Shown here: piece by piece, positions 34,995 through 45,729 of the stretch
Layout of the letters: each line of letters starts with the position of its first letter
Numbering within the stretch: the first letter of the stretch is position 1
Source: Manis javanica
Lineage: Eukaryota > Chordata > Mammalia > Pholidota > Manidae
Assembly (NCBI RefSeq): GCF_040802235.1
Contig: NC_133172.1
Span: 62,193,613 to 62,257,612 of the forward strand
Length of the DNA: 64,000 bases
Reading direction: 5' to 3'
Translations under genes and position numbers: made by a program
The notes under the pieces: generated by a model
Told to the model about the DNA's origin: nothing
The model's database searches: none
Seen by the model: only the letters and a program-made list of their open reading frames with translations

Positions 34995-35440
34995 TTGGTT
35001 ATATCTTACTCCTTAAAAAAATACATAAATATATATATATAGGTACAACATACACAGAGTTTACACATGTGCGCACAATTTTGATCACCTGTCAGTTCGT
35101 TCTGTGGAGTATTTCCTCTCTTTGGGATGTCCCCCGTCCCAGTCAATCCCTTACCTTAGATGGAACGACTATTTTGACTTGGCACCATGACTATCTCTAT
35201 TCCTATCATATAAATGGAGTCACACAGTGTAGACTCTTCAGCTGGACGCTTTCTGCAGCATTGTGATGCAAGGTGCATCCACATGGCCCTAGGGGCCACA
35301 GGCTGCTCCTTTCTCCCCGCAGTGTCATGCTCCCCAATAGACTGCACAGTCCATCCCCCATGAACAGGCCACGGTCTGCTAGCTTGCCAGGTGTGCAGGC
35401 TATTTTCAGTTCTCAGTTACTGTGAATAAAGTTGCTGTGA
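34995..35440. mobile_element. Old L1 LINE 3'-end fragment
   Basis: TCATATAAATGGAGTCACAC, then a GATGCAAGGTGCATCCACATG-like stretch and CAGTTACTGTGAATAAAGTT follow the order seen in the 3' region of old L1M elements. It is diverged and contains no ORF. Confidence 0.65.
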
Positions 35441-38400
35441 GCCTTCCTGCACGTGCCTTTGTGAAGGACACAAGCCCTCATTTCTATTGAGTGTGTGCTC
35501 AGGAGAGGGTCAGGGGCTGCCATGGGGAGGCACATGCATGTTTAGCTTGGGAAGCTCTTGCCAGACAGCGTCCTGCTGAGGCGGGTCCCCTGCTCCTTCA
35601 TTTCCTACTCTTTTCAGAGGCGCTGCATGTGCACAAGCGTCCTTCTTTTTCTCCATTAATACCTGGCATACAGTAGGTGTGCAGCAAATGCAGTTAGTAT
35701 TGGGGGTAGTGAATACAGAACAAACCCCCTTCCCATCACACCATCGTTGCAGGCAGGGCCAGCATCATTACTGCCATCACAGGGGACACTTGTGACCTGC
35801 TTGTTGCGTACTGATTGCCTCTCATCTTCCCACAGCCCCACATGCAAAGCTGGCATCATCATGCCTACCCTGCAGGTGGCAAAGCTCCCTGTAATGAGTT
35901 GTTTTGTCCCCTCCATTCCCAAGGGGTGGAGCTGGGATTCAGACCTGCTGAGCCCGAGCTGTCATCAGCCTGTTGGCTTCTGAGCGCCACTCCAGGCTTT
36001 GGTGCTTCCGGCAGCCCATTTCTCAGGCAGCTCTCAGCAGCCTCCCTGTGCCCTGGCATGGTTTCCAGTGACAGGCACATTTCTAGACAGTTTGGCCTCT
36101 CTTGGGGAGTCTCCAGGGGCTCTGGCTGTTTATAAATGGCCCTGGGGCCTTTTCCTTTACTGGCCTCTATTGACAAATAAATGGCTGACTCACAAGAGTA
36201 AAAACTACTTCTGGTTTAGAGCTGTGTAGAGTTATTAAAAGTTTGTTGTGTCTACTCACAACAGCCACAGCCTAAGATGAGGCAGCTCACTTGATTGTAG
36301 GACAAATAGAGAAGTATTTCCCCTCCTGACTCAGTCGCTGTCACAGTGACAGGGCTCACAGGTTCCAGGGGACGGTGTCCCTCTGGTGTCACGGCAGGGC
36401 AGTGGAGCACTGGGTTTGGAGCTGGGAGACCTGGCTGGGTGCCACTGCACCATCATTTCTCAGCTGTGTGACCCTGGGCTAGTCACCTAACCTCCTTGAG
36501 CCTTGTCCGTCCCCGGCTGGTAAAATGCAAATCTAAAGCCTTGACTCCCAGGATTGTCAGGACGAGAGAGCAAACTCAAGCTTCAAACAAGCTGCCAGAG
36601 TGAACGCTTGGAGCTGGGAAGGGCTGGCCTGATCTGAGCTGGGAGAGGAGGGCCGATCAGATCACAATAGCCTGTTAAGGAGTAGGGACGCTGTGGTTTG
36701 GCGATGCCAAGTGTGTGGCATGTGTTCTGCTGCCTGCCCATCCTGTGCCCCTGGCAGACATTGCCAGTCGATCACAGTGTTTTTCCTGCTGGGGCTGGAA
36801 ATGGAATCATGCAGTGGGACCTCTTGTGGAATCCCTCTTGGGAGGTGGCCTCAGGCAGCCAACTGGCAGGGCAGGTAAACCCTACTCGCAGCGCTTGCTG
36901 AAGATCGGCACCCCCTGGATGACGGGCAGTGCTCCCCTGGGCATCCCTAAGGTGGCTGAGGTGGGACGTCAGGCATGATAAATGCATTTGCGTTGACAAT
37001 GCCGAAACATATTTCCTTTCACTCCTCACTGAAGACCTGACTGTGTGCCAGGAAGCCTCTGGCTGACCTGCTATCTTACCCCTCCCCACCTCCATCCTTA
37101 GCAAAGAGACACAAGCCTCAGCTCAGAGCCTGCAGGCAGCCAGGTGTCCGGAGAGACGCTGAGAAGCATGGCTTGCTTTCATGGCATTGATTTCCAAGGC
37201 TACCTTCTCTTGAGGGCCCCCTCTATGGGTTTCCCATTTAGATTAGGGACATGGAGTTTCCTTATGAAGTGAGTCTTCTTAGGTGAAAGTGAGTCCGTTT
37301 GGAGAAGCACGCCTGAATGACAGCACCGGGAGGGTGCCTGCTGAAGCGCAGGAAGGCAGGCTGCAACGGCTCTGGCTGCGGGGCCGGCCGCACAGCAATC
37401 TCCGTGGCCTGGGGAATTCAGTCTTCAGCTCTGGGCAGGGCAGCCTGGGGGGCCTGTTGCCAGACCCCATGGCAGCCGGATGGGAGCAGCAGTGGCTCTT
37501 GAGGGGATCCAGAGCAAGATGGGTGCACAGGGGGTGGGAAGAAGTGGGGCTTTACTGTGAGTGGTGCGGAGTGAGGAAGATCAGGGGGTCCTAGATGTCA
37601 CCTAGGACTGGTGCCTTGGTGACGAGTTACCAGGACATGCCACTGGCCGCACACCGAGCACACCTGTCCTGAGCTTCTGAGCCTCCACAGAGTGCCACAG
37701 GCTGCCGCCCCCGGATCAGACATGGCTCACGCAAGCAGCCCTCTGCCTCCTGGCACTGATATGACCACCCCTATTTTATTGTCGAGGTGTTAGAGACTAC
37801 AGTCGATGGGTCTTCGGGAGCAGAGCTGTCTCAAATCGAGACCCCCTGCCTCCTAGGCCACGTGCCTGTCCTAGGATGCTGTGGGGCAGCAGCATGGCTG
37901 AGCTCTTGGCCTGGGGAGGCACTTCTGTCTCTGTTTTTGTCTCTCATAGTCTCCTGCTCCTGAGACCAAAGAGTCGAGAGTTTCTCTGCTGGGCTGTGTC
38001 TGAGGGATGGACTTTTACAACTGTGGTGAGACAGTGTTTAACATGTCAGAGACAGAAATGGCCATCTGAGAGGCTGAAATGATATGTTTTGGCCCCATCT
38101 CTAACCTTTGGAATGATGCCCAGCTTCCGACAGTTTCTGATGCTGTGTGGGGGAAGGAAATCTTGTGCTGAAGAAAAGCACATTGCTTTTGTTCAATGTT
38201 CTATTCTCCCTTTTCACATCTTTCATTTCAAGAGCCCACAGACTCCGTGTCCCATGATATTCCTTACTACCTCCAAGTGGACACCCAGGTGGTCAGACCT
38301 GCACGTTCTTTCCAGGAAGGCATGAGGAGGAAACCGTTTTCTGAGAAACAGCTCCTCCTACTTCTAAAATACTCATGCTTCCTTGCAAGGAAACATGTCC

Positions 38401-39005
38401 CAGAGGGACTTGCACAAACCCTTTCAGTTAAGCCCTTTTTATCAGGAAGGGATCTTATCCCCTCTGCAGGCAATTTGTAGAAAACAGACATGTTCTGTGA
38501 TTCACAGAAAACCCTCGCTGCAGATTAGTTGGCTCTTAGAGAACATGTCACCACAGATCACATTTAAAGTTCTATTTAGAATCTTGGAATCTGAATCAGA
38601 TGCAAAACATGGCTTAATTAGATAATTAACACCGCCCCCCCAAAACCCTGCTTTTTAAAAAATTCAGCACCATATTATTTAAAGAACAGTTGGTTAAATC
38701 CATTGAAAATCAGTATAATGGGTTATTTACAGGAAAAACTAGCTACATGCTTTTCTTTTATTCTTTTGAACAGTATGTTGTATTTGACATGAATATATAC
38801 AATTTTGGTTTGAACTACTAGGTGACTCAGATTACTGGACAGAAAGAAAATATAGCTTTGTCAGGCCACTGGGAGACTGGAGTCACTATGACTCTGAGCC
38901 TCAGTCTGTTCGTTGTAACACAAAAAATGTGGACTAAGTCATCCTCCCAATGCTACTATTTAATTAGAAGAAAATTAAAACCCAGAGGAACATAGATTTA
39001 TACCA
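35441..39005. other. Gene-desert segment with MIR remnants
   Basis: No coding gene is seen. ACCTGGCATACAGTAGGTGT (about 35661) is the tail of a plus-strand MIR. Sequence around 37660-37850 (ACCACCCCTATTTTATTGTC core) may be a reverse MIR. About 38190-38860 is unique AT-rich sequence. Nothing else is recognisable. Confidence 0.45.
36400..36600 (+). repeat. MIR SINE
   Basis: GGTTTGGAGCTGGGAGACCT, then CTCAGCTGTGTGACCCTGGG, then CTAACCTCCTTGAGCCTTG and TGGTAAAATGCAAATCTAAA-like sequence form a nearly complete plus-strand MIR. Confidence 0.8.
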
Positions 39006-39009
39006 TGAT

Positions 39010-39235
39010 TAGTTAGAATGGTGCTGTCCACCAGAGGTTTGGGCGACAACAAAAATACAGTACAGCATGTGTCTGCTCTCCCGTAAGGTAGCTGCTGGCC
39101 ACAGGTGGCTTTGAGAACCTGAAATGTAGCAAGGACAATTGAGGAGCTGGGTTTTAAATCTGGTTTAGTTTTAATTCATTTACTTTTAAGTAGCCACAAG
39201 TGGCCAGTGGCTGTGGTGCTGGCAGGGCAGGCTTA
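39010..39235. mobile_element. hAT-Charlie non-autonomous element
   Basis: It starts with GGTGCTGTCCACCAGAGG and runs through GTAGCTGCTGGCCACAGGTG and GAACCTGAAATGTAGCAAGG. It ends with AGTAGCCACAAGTGGCCAGT and GGCTGTGGTGCTGGCAGGGC, giving the inverted ends of a Charlie-group element. Two further relatives lie at 45075 and 26985. Confidence 0.6.
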
Positions 39236-40289
39236 CAGATCTGCAAACTGGTAAACAGGCAGGTTGTGTTCCCCCATGGAGCCCAGTTTTCTTATCAAAA
39301 AAAGGAGATGTTTGGATAGATTAGAGCTTCTTAAAATTTTCCCCCAGAAAACAATGTCACAGTCAGGGTCCAGCCACACCAAGTATTTTAAAGGAAGGGA
39401 CTGAATGCAGGGAATCAGGTATTTACAAAACCTCCAGGGAGTCTGGCAAGTGGCAATCAGGAGTGGTTGTATCCAGCTGCCAGGTGTGTCTTGTAAGTGG
39501 AACGCAAAGCCTCAGTAAGTTGGTACTCCTGTTCAGAGGCCAGAACACTGCAGGAAACCACTGCTCCCAGGCCTGGGTGGTTGGCAAGGGAGCACAGGCG
39601 GCCGCAAACACTTACATTTGCTGAAGCCCACACACCCTCTGTGTCTGCCAGAGAAACAAGATGGCTCTGCCTTCCAGACCTTGTGTGAGAGTTTCTCATC
39701 AATAGAATGTATGCTGCACACAGAACTCTGGAGGCCAGAGGTCTGGAAGAAACACAGTTCTCTGTCCCCTAGCCCTGTGCTACAAGAGTGGAAATATACC
39801 CCCACCCACCCAACACATACACAACTAATAGCCAGCAAATGCTTCTAGCACCACAGGGTGAACAAGTGCCCACCTCGCCGTGCTCAGAGGTCTGAGGGGT
39901 ACAGTGTGAGGTGGCCCTGCTCCAGGAAGAGACTAGCATCTGTTGTTCTGACTGCTCAGTGATTTTCCATGGGCACCACTACTTCCCCACACTCAGTCCA
40001 TTTGGGTTGGGTGAGGTGCTTTACTTCTGTGTCCAGAAGTGGCCTTGGGATTCAGGCTAGCCAACCAGGTAATTCCCTCCACATGCTCCCTGCCACAGTG
40101 CTGGGGTCAGGGACGATATGGACCCATATAAATCAAGGAGACCCAGTGATCATGGGCCACTGAGAAAAGAATTTGTTTGGTTGGGAAGCTCAGAGAGAAA
40201 GGATGCAAGCCTGGAGCTTAGGCAGCCGTTATGCCTCTACGAGGGCAGTTCCTGCCTGAGAGTAGAGCCAACAGAGAGGAAAGCAGAGT

Positions 40290-40545
40290 TAAGGATGGTG
40301 CCATGGTCTCAGTGTCTGTGTCCCCACGCCCATCAATATGTTGAAATCCTACTCCCCAAAGGAGATGGTATTAGGAGGTGGGGCTTTGGGAGGTGATTAA
40401 GCCATGAGGATGGAGCCCTTGGGAATGGAGTTAGTGCCCTTATGGAAGGGAACCCAAAGAGCTCTCTGGCCCTTTCCACCCTGTGAGGACACAGCTAAAA
40501 AGAAGGTGTCTGTCTGCAACCCACAAGAAGGTCCTACCTGAATTC
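40290..40545 (+). mobile_element. MLT1-type MaLR LTR fragment
   Basis: The segment contains GTGTCTGTGTCCCCACGCCC, ATATGTTGAAATCCTACTCC, GGTATTAGGAGGTGGGGCTT, GGGAGGTGATTAAGCCATGA, GTTAGTGCCCTTATGGAAGG and CCACCCTGTGAGGACACAGC, in the MLT1 LTR order (closest to MLT1C as I recall it). It is a solo, truncated non-coding LTR remnant. Confidence 0.7.
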
Positions 40546-41025
40546 ACTTGATTATTTTTCAAAAAGATCATTGGAAAGCAAGGTAGCAAATAGGTTATCA
40601 ACCCTGATAATACTTGGTGCACTTCTCTACTTGAAGCGGATGTGACTCACTTTGCGAGGGCACCTGGAATATGCCTTCGGTTCTCTCCAAAGTGCAGAGG
40701 ATGCAAATCTTCACTGTGGCTTATTGTTAGGAGAGAGCAAAAGCGAATCCAGGAGAATGATAATAAAATCGACTCCAGTGGTTTGCAAAGTACTAGCAAC
40801 TGAGTTTCAAAAGACTGTCTGGGTAGCTTACTTTGTTTAAAATACTTCCTCCCTGTCCCAACAGCAAAATTAATATGAAAAAAACTTAAGCATTACAGAT
40901 GGGTAGCAGATTTTGCATTTAAAAAATTTCCATTCAATTCACTTTCTGGGATTTTAAAACTGTAATTTAATACTAGCTATTTTTGTCCACTTTTATTTAA
41001 ACATGTTCTTGTTTTTAAAAATTCT
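40546..41025. other. Unassigned non-coding DNA
   Basis: AT-rich unique sequence with no gene and no assignable repeat. Confidence 0.45.
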
Positions 41026-41029
41026 AGTG

Positions 41030-41575
41030 ACATTAAATGTATAAAATAGAGAGTTGTCAGTCCCTGCTCTCAGGATAACCACACTGAGAGACTTTGGAGC
41101 ATATTTACATGGGCATCCAGCAATGTATTATTATTTCTTTTTAAGGGAAAATGGGAATGGGCCACACTCCATGTTTCACGACTTCTCTGTCACTTGATGA
41201 CGGGCTTTGGGCATTCTCCCTGCCTACCCACATGGGCGTCTCCCTCTTTAAGGGCTGCATAGGATTCTGTTGGATCGTACTTCACTTTACCAATGTCCTA
41301 CTGGTGGACGTTCGGGACATTCCCAGTGATTCGCTATGACCAATGACACTACAGTGAAACTCCCTGTACAGTTATTTTTGCATATGTGGGAGAATGTTTC
41401 TCAAGATAAACTTCTAAAGAAGCATTGTAAGTCAAAGGGTAGGTACTTCTTGAGAAAATCTTTCTTGGATATGACCATAATGCCCTTCGCCAAAGCTGTT
41501 CCCACTGGTTGGCCATGCCAAGTGGATTTCCTTATCTGTGCCCGGTTGACCACACTACACTTTTACAGGTACCTA
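41030..41575. mobile_element. Old L1 LINE 3'-end fragment
   Basis: AAGGGCTGCATAGGATTCTG, CCTACTGGTGGACGTTCGGG, a GTAAGTCAAAGGGTAGGTACT-like stretch and a GGTTGACCACACTACAC-like end follow the familiar L1 3' order. It is inactive. Confidence 0.65.
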
Positions 41576-41579
41576 GACT

Positions 41580-42435
41580 CATAGTTAATTTTCTTCTTAA
41601 ACAGAATTTTTGGCTATGTCTAATTAATTCCAGCTGCTTTTATCATTAATAAATGAATGCAGACACAGCTGTTACACGTGCAGCTACTTCAGAGCTTGCT
41701 ATACCTACATTAACGTACAACACCTCCGGCGTCTTCTTGATCGCACCATTAGTCCTAATCTTATAACCAGAGCAAATAATGCTGACTTAACTCTGCCCTG
41801 CCAAGCTTTTACATGCTAGCGGTGTAACCAGATGGCTCCTGGACATCTCCCGTTTCTACAGCCAAGGACTTGGTCATTCCTTTTCCTGTTTAATTCTTGG
41901 GACAAACAAACCCCTATTTTAAAATAATGGAACGATTATTGAGACCCCAGAGGAGCACTTTCTTTTTCTGGACAATGAGAGGTCACCCACGTGGAAGCTT
42001 TGTGCGGTACCCATGGAGTTGCCATATGGTTCTCTCAGAAACAAGGAAAAGGGGCTCTTTATCCAATATGGCTTCACTCTTCTAGGTGGCCACCCACAAC
42101 CTGCCTCTGCAACTTTGCTCATACTGTGCTGCTTCTCTGTCCACCCAAATCCTAATCCCTCCCCAAATCTGCCATCCCTCCCCACCCTCGCCCGGGCTCC
42201 CCCGGCAGTGGGCAGAAGTGACTGCGTGCATCTTCCTTGCTGAGCTCTGACGGGGTATTTTCAGCCATGCCTTCCAGAGCCATGGTCCAGGGGGCACTGC
42301 TCCTGCACCCTGCGTCTCAGAGTGAAAGCCTGGCGATGCCCTGAGAGCAAGCAGCAGTCTGCTTGCAGGTTCCTTGCACACTTCCCATCTATTATAAAAA
42401 CTGTGGGTCAAATAAGCGCTTTTTGTAGCCCCCCC
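41580..42435. other. Unassigned non-coding DNA
   Basis: AT-rich at first, then GC-richer. Short chance frames only, no recognisable gene or repeat. Confidence 0.45.
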
Positions 42436-42439
42436 TCTT

Positions 42440-42790
42440 GAAGTCCTAAGAGACAGGGTGAGTCAATCTTGGCTCATGGCATGAAAGCAGAAGACTTCTG
42501 GGAAAATTTATGTGAAACTTATGGGTGTTCTTCACAAACTGTCCCCCTTTACCTGTCTTCTTATCTTGAATGTGGCTGTGATGTCTGGAGCTGCAGCAGT
42601 CATCTCATGCCATGAGGCACGGCAGAGAAAACAAGACAGACATGGGCTCTGTCCACTGGCAGTGCTGCACCACCAACCACATTGCCTCCTCTAGACTTCT
42701 GGTAATGTGAGAAAATAAACTTGATTTTTAGAAGCCACCATGGTGGGTTTTCTGTTATATGCAACCAAATACATTCCTAATGGATAAAAC
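42440..42790 (+). mobile_element. MLT1-type MaLR LTR fragment
   Basis: TTGAATGTGGCTGTGATGTC, GGAGCTGCAGCAGTCATCTC, GGTAATGTGAGAAAATAAAC and an AAGCCACCATGGTGGGTTTT-to-ATTCCTAAT end match the downstream half of an MLT1 LTR. An L1 fragment follows immediately. Confidence 0.6.
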
Positions 42791-43060
42791 TGGTTAATAA
42801 ATGATGAAATATTCATACAACTGAATATGGCTAAGCCATTAAAGGGATGATATTGCTGTATATTTTTATTAACACAAAGAAGCCATATCTATTGCTAAGT
42901 GGGAAGAAAACAAGTTCCAAAAGAGCATTTGAAACTACTCAGGTACACGCAAGAACACACAGACACATACATCCCCACATTTATGTTCATGAATTTCTAT
43001 TTGCAAGAAAGAAAATCTGGAGGAATAGCACCAAAATGTTACATGTGGGGAGATTTTAAA
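42791..43060. mobile_element. L1 LINE fragment
   Basis: ATATTCATACAACTGAATAT, GGCTAAGCCATTAAAGGGAT and a TGCTAAGTGGGAAGAAAACAAG-like segment correspond to the end of ORF2 and the adjacent 3' region in old L1s. No intact frame remains. Confidence 0.6.
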
Positions 43061-45070
43061 GTGTGCCTCACTTGCTTCTCTGGTGTTCTGAACACTCTGG
43101 ATTCTCTGAACGTTATGACCCAAGAGGAAGCCATGAGAAATACAGTGGGAAAGAGGCGTTTCAGGGGTGAGCGAGCCCACGGTCACCACCACCCTTGCTT
43201 CCCAAACAGGCTGGAAGATGGTCTGTGAAAGTCCTGCTTGCTCTCCGTTACCTGCTGTCTTTAAATGCTCCGCACATTTCCCGGCAGCCCCTGAACAGCC
43301 AGATGTGCTCACTCCCTCCTCCTCCTTCTCGCTCCCTCCTTCCAGGCCGTCGCCCACAGACCCTGACCGGGTGCTTGCTGCTGGCCCCTGAATGCACAGG
43401 GGAAAGACCGTCGGGCCCCGGTGGAGCCTGGACTGGGGGAGAGATGCTGAGCGTTGTGATTGTGTCCTTCTGGTGCTCCGACGGAGAAGTGTGGACACCC
43501 TGGGGTGTGAAACAGGCCAGATCTTGGTTTGCAAAGTGCCCGGCAAACATGGGGCCTCGGGCAACACCCACAGTCATTTCACAATGCTGGGGCCGGCGAG
43601 TTCCAGCAAATGGGTTTAGCTTTCCCCTCGTGACCACAGGCCCACCAGGGTTCAGATTTCAGTGTCTGTCGGCCTTGTTACAATGCGCCCACGTCCTGGC
43701 CTGATTCTCCGTCTTCCCCAGGCTTAGTGCTGTTTGATTGTTCTCAGCCTTACAGGCTCCAAGCTTCTGCTCCTCAGCCCAGCACCTCAGTAGACCACGT
43801 GAGGTGCACCCGTACTTGCTGCCCCTGGCATCTGCCTTCTCAGCCCCAGGCTGGGACCTGCCCACCTGCTGGAGCGCCTGGCCGCTGCCCAGCATGCTCT
43901 CAGACTCGACAGTACTGCCTACTTCACCAGAATCCAGCCACTGAAGGTCACTGTACCCCCAACTCCAGCAGACCTTTCTAGAGGCTCTATCTGACCTATT
44001 TTATCAACAGCTTCCCAGCTCCAGTAAGCCCAGTCCTTCACCTCCCACCGTGTTATATTGGGACTGACATTTGCATGTTACTCCTTCCAGACCCATGCCA
44101 AGCAGGTGAGTGCAGAAACGGAGTCACAGAACGTCTGAACTGCCCCAAACCATACCAGGTTGCCAAAGCTCTTTTACCAACAGCCATTTGGAACCCAGGC
44201 ACCTTAAAACTCATTTCAGGCAGCCAGCTCCCGTCACCTCCAGAACATACATTTGGCTAAAAGAAAAAAGCTAGCTCAGATCTCAAAAGATCTGATGGAT
44301 GCTTGAGATGTGGGGAAGCAGAAGGCCTCAGTCCCCCAGAGGGGGGCCATCCTCAGCCGCAGACACCCTGCGCGGCTCCCCCTCCGCCGAGGCTCTCGGA
44401 GGAGAGGGCACCCCTGTTGGTCCTCTTCTGGCACCAGATGAACGCTGAGATGACGGAACAACAGGGCTCAGTTTCAGATTCGGGAACTGGAGTCACCGAC
44501 AGAAAGCAGGCCGCTGGGCGCCAGCGCTGTGGTCTCGCCGGGGGTGGGGGGTGGCAGTGTCCTTAGTCATCAGTGGGGAGCCATGAGTGGGCGGTAGTCT
44601 CAGGCTGTTCATGGCTGCCCACCTCCTGGGGAAGCCAGTGGCACCAGGAGCCTGCTCTGTGTGCTGGTGCAACCAGACAGGCATGTGGGGATGGAAATCT
44701 GGGAGAGGCTGTGGGTCACACTGAGACTCCGACTGAAGGTGCCAGAGGCCAACCGGGGGCCTCCTGACAGCACGGGGAGGAACCCATCCACTCACCCAGC
44801 CTTGAGCGGGCTGGTCATCAAGAATATAATGATCAGCTGGTTGATGCCCTTCTGCACATGAGACATGGACTCGGGGAGCCCAGGGACCGTCCCAGACCCC
44901 CAGAGGGAGGGAGGCAGGTGGCTCCCCACGGGCACAGCTGTCCACCCTCCTCCACCCCGCGGCGCGCACAGTGCCACCGTGCTCACGCTGGCCTGTCATG
45001 CAGCACCTCTTGGCTCGTGGCCCTGATATGAGTGGCACCCCCTCCCAGACCCTGACCCCTGCCACATGCC
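43061..45070. other. GC-rich unassigned non-coding DNA
   Basis: Mostly unique and GC-rich. The longest open frames (for example 42935-43567 minus and 44493-45134 minus) are not in any family I recognise and overlap others on the opposite strand. No gene is supported. Confidence 0.45.
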
Positions 45071-45074
45071 GCCC

Positions 45075-45200
45075 AGGGGAACTTTCTGCGATGACGGGAT
45101 GTTCCTGAGCCGCACCATCCCATGTGGTTGCCACGTGTGGCTGTTAAGCATTTAAAATGTGGCTGGTGTGACTAAAAAATGGAATTTTTAATCCCATCTG
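45075..45200. mobile_element. hAT-Charlie fragment
   Basis: CTTTCTGCGATGACGGGATG, TGTGGTTGCCACGTGTGGCT, TAAGCATTTAAAATGTGGCT and TGGAATTTTTAATCC match the same family as 39010-39235. Confidence 0.6.
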
Positions 45201-45547
45201 GGTTTAGTGATGTGAATGTGAATGGCCGCAGTGACCGGTGGGTCTGCCTCAGGCAGCAGGCCCCACCTCCCCGCCCTGCTCCCTCTCCCCCGTGCTGAGG
45301 CGGGAACCGGCACACAGGACCCGGCAGTATGTGGTGATTTTACTTCACTTCTCTTTCCCACTAACTTGGTTGGGTCCTATTGTACCATCCTCACACCTAA
45401 AAAATGAAAAATAATTCTTTAAAATAATCAAATATTCAGTTATTGCCCAAAAGTTTCCAACTCCCATATCTGTATCATCTACAACGGTAGCTATATAATC
45501 TGTTATTTATATGTATATCAACCATTATCTCTATCAATCATCTATTT

Positions 45548-45728
45548 CCATCCATCTACCCACCCTTGTATCTGTCCATCCATCCATCACCTTCCCACCC
45601 ATCCATCCACCCACCCACCATCCATCCATCCATCCATTCATCCACCCACCCACCATCCATCCATCCATCCATCCATCCACCCATCCACCCACCCACCATC
45701 CATCCATCCATCTATCCATCACCCATCT
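45548..45728 (+). repeat. (CCAT)n microsatellite with higher-order structure
   Basis: About 180 bp of CCAT/CATC tetramers are interrupted at intervals by CACCCACCCACCA blocks. This gives a repeating mix of (ATCC)n and (CCCA)n units rather than a simple run. It is probably length-polymorphic. Confidence 0.9.
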
Positions 45729-45729
45729 T

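Noticed and set aside
40290-42790. An intact endogenous retrovirus between MLT1-like LTR fragments
   Set aside because: The LTR pieces are truncated, separated by L1 and unrelated DNA, and carry no gag, pol or env frame.
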